From: Candidatus Methanoplasma sp.
GTDB lineage: Archaea > Thermoplasmatota > Thermoplasmata > Methanomassiliicoccales > Methanomethylophilaceae
Direction: 5' to 3'
Assembly (NCBI GenBank): GCA_031288985.1
Contig: JAITQH010000065.1
Span: 1 to 5,236 of the forward strand
DNA: 5,236 nucleotides
This document shows, in pieces, positions 5,206 to 5,236 of the stretch. Each line of letters begins with the position of its first letter. Positions within the stretch are counted from its first letter, which is position 1. Below the pieces are notes generated by a model that saw only the letters and a list, made by a program, of their open reading frames with translations, did not search any database and was not told where the DNA came from. The translations under genes and the position numbers were made by a program.

Positions 5206-5236
5206 GTAAGGTCATCGTCGAATGAGTTGTTAAGTT

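Noticed and set aside
1..5236. CRISPR array, insertion sequence, or attachment site
   Set aside because: No regularly spaced repeats, transposase, terminal inverted repeats, or repeat of the tRNA 3' end were found. The R-M pair does not abut the tRNA.

Overview
The window looks like euryarchaeal chromosome of moderately high GC. I infer an anaerobic or methanogen lineage, most plausibly Thermoplasmata-like such as Methanomassiliicoccales, but this is inference. Supporting signs are the C-terminal end of an archaeal/eukaryal-type ribosomal protein S27ae, a tRNA with G10.U25 and encoded CCA, TATA-like boxes at archaeal spacing, an apparently leaderless gene, Shine-Dalgarno sites matching GGAGGTGA, and an archaeal aconitase-X pair. 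All seven visible stop codons are TGA (six) or TAA (one), never TAG. That fits, but does not prove, a lineage where TAG is rare or reassigned.

Layout. Positions 1-76 are the tail of rps27ae, then a GC-rich hairpin (130-152) and tRNA-Arg(CCG) (185-261). Positions 262-476 show no convincing gene; they hold a TATA-like box and an RBS for a 69-residue two-helix membrane protein (477-686). A strong hairpin with a GCGA tetraloop (691-714) follows its stop. A TATA-like box at 733-738 then begins a plus-strand group: a 43-residue cysteine-rich protein (761-892), the aconitase-X large (catalytic) subunit (903-2078), and, overlapping it by ATGA, a protein joining the aconitase-X small (swivel) subunit to a Nudix hydrolase domain (2075-2863). 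In archaea the aconitase-X pair is phosphomevalonate dehydratase, the step of the modified mevalonate route that turns mevalonate 5-phosphate into trans-anhydromevalonate 5-phosphate on the way to isopentenyl phosphate and membrane isoprenoids. The swivel-Nudix fusion is the most unusual thing in the window.

Thirty bases beyond that stop, on the minus strand, lies a complete type II restriction-modification pair: a 530-residue adenine-N6 methyltransferase (5193-3601) followed, with a 4-base GTGA overlap, by a 236-residue XhoI/PaeR7I-family endonuclease (3604-2894). The family recognises CTCGAG, and I find no CTCGAG in the window. Sampled GC is clearly lower here (about 45-52% per 60-base line) than in the aconitase-X genes (about 65%), which suggests horizontal acquisition. 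The two operons converge, so the R-M pair is inserted downstream of housekeeping genes without visibly breaking one.
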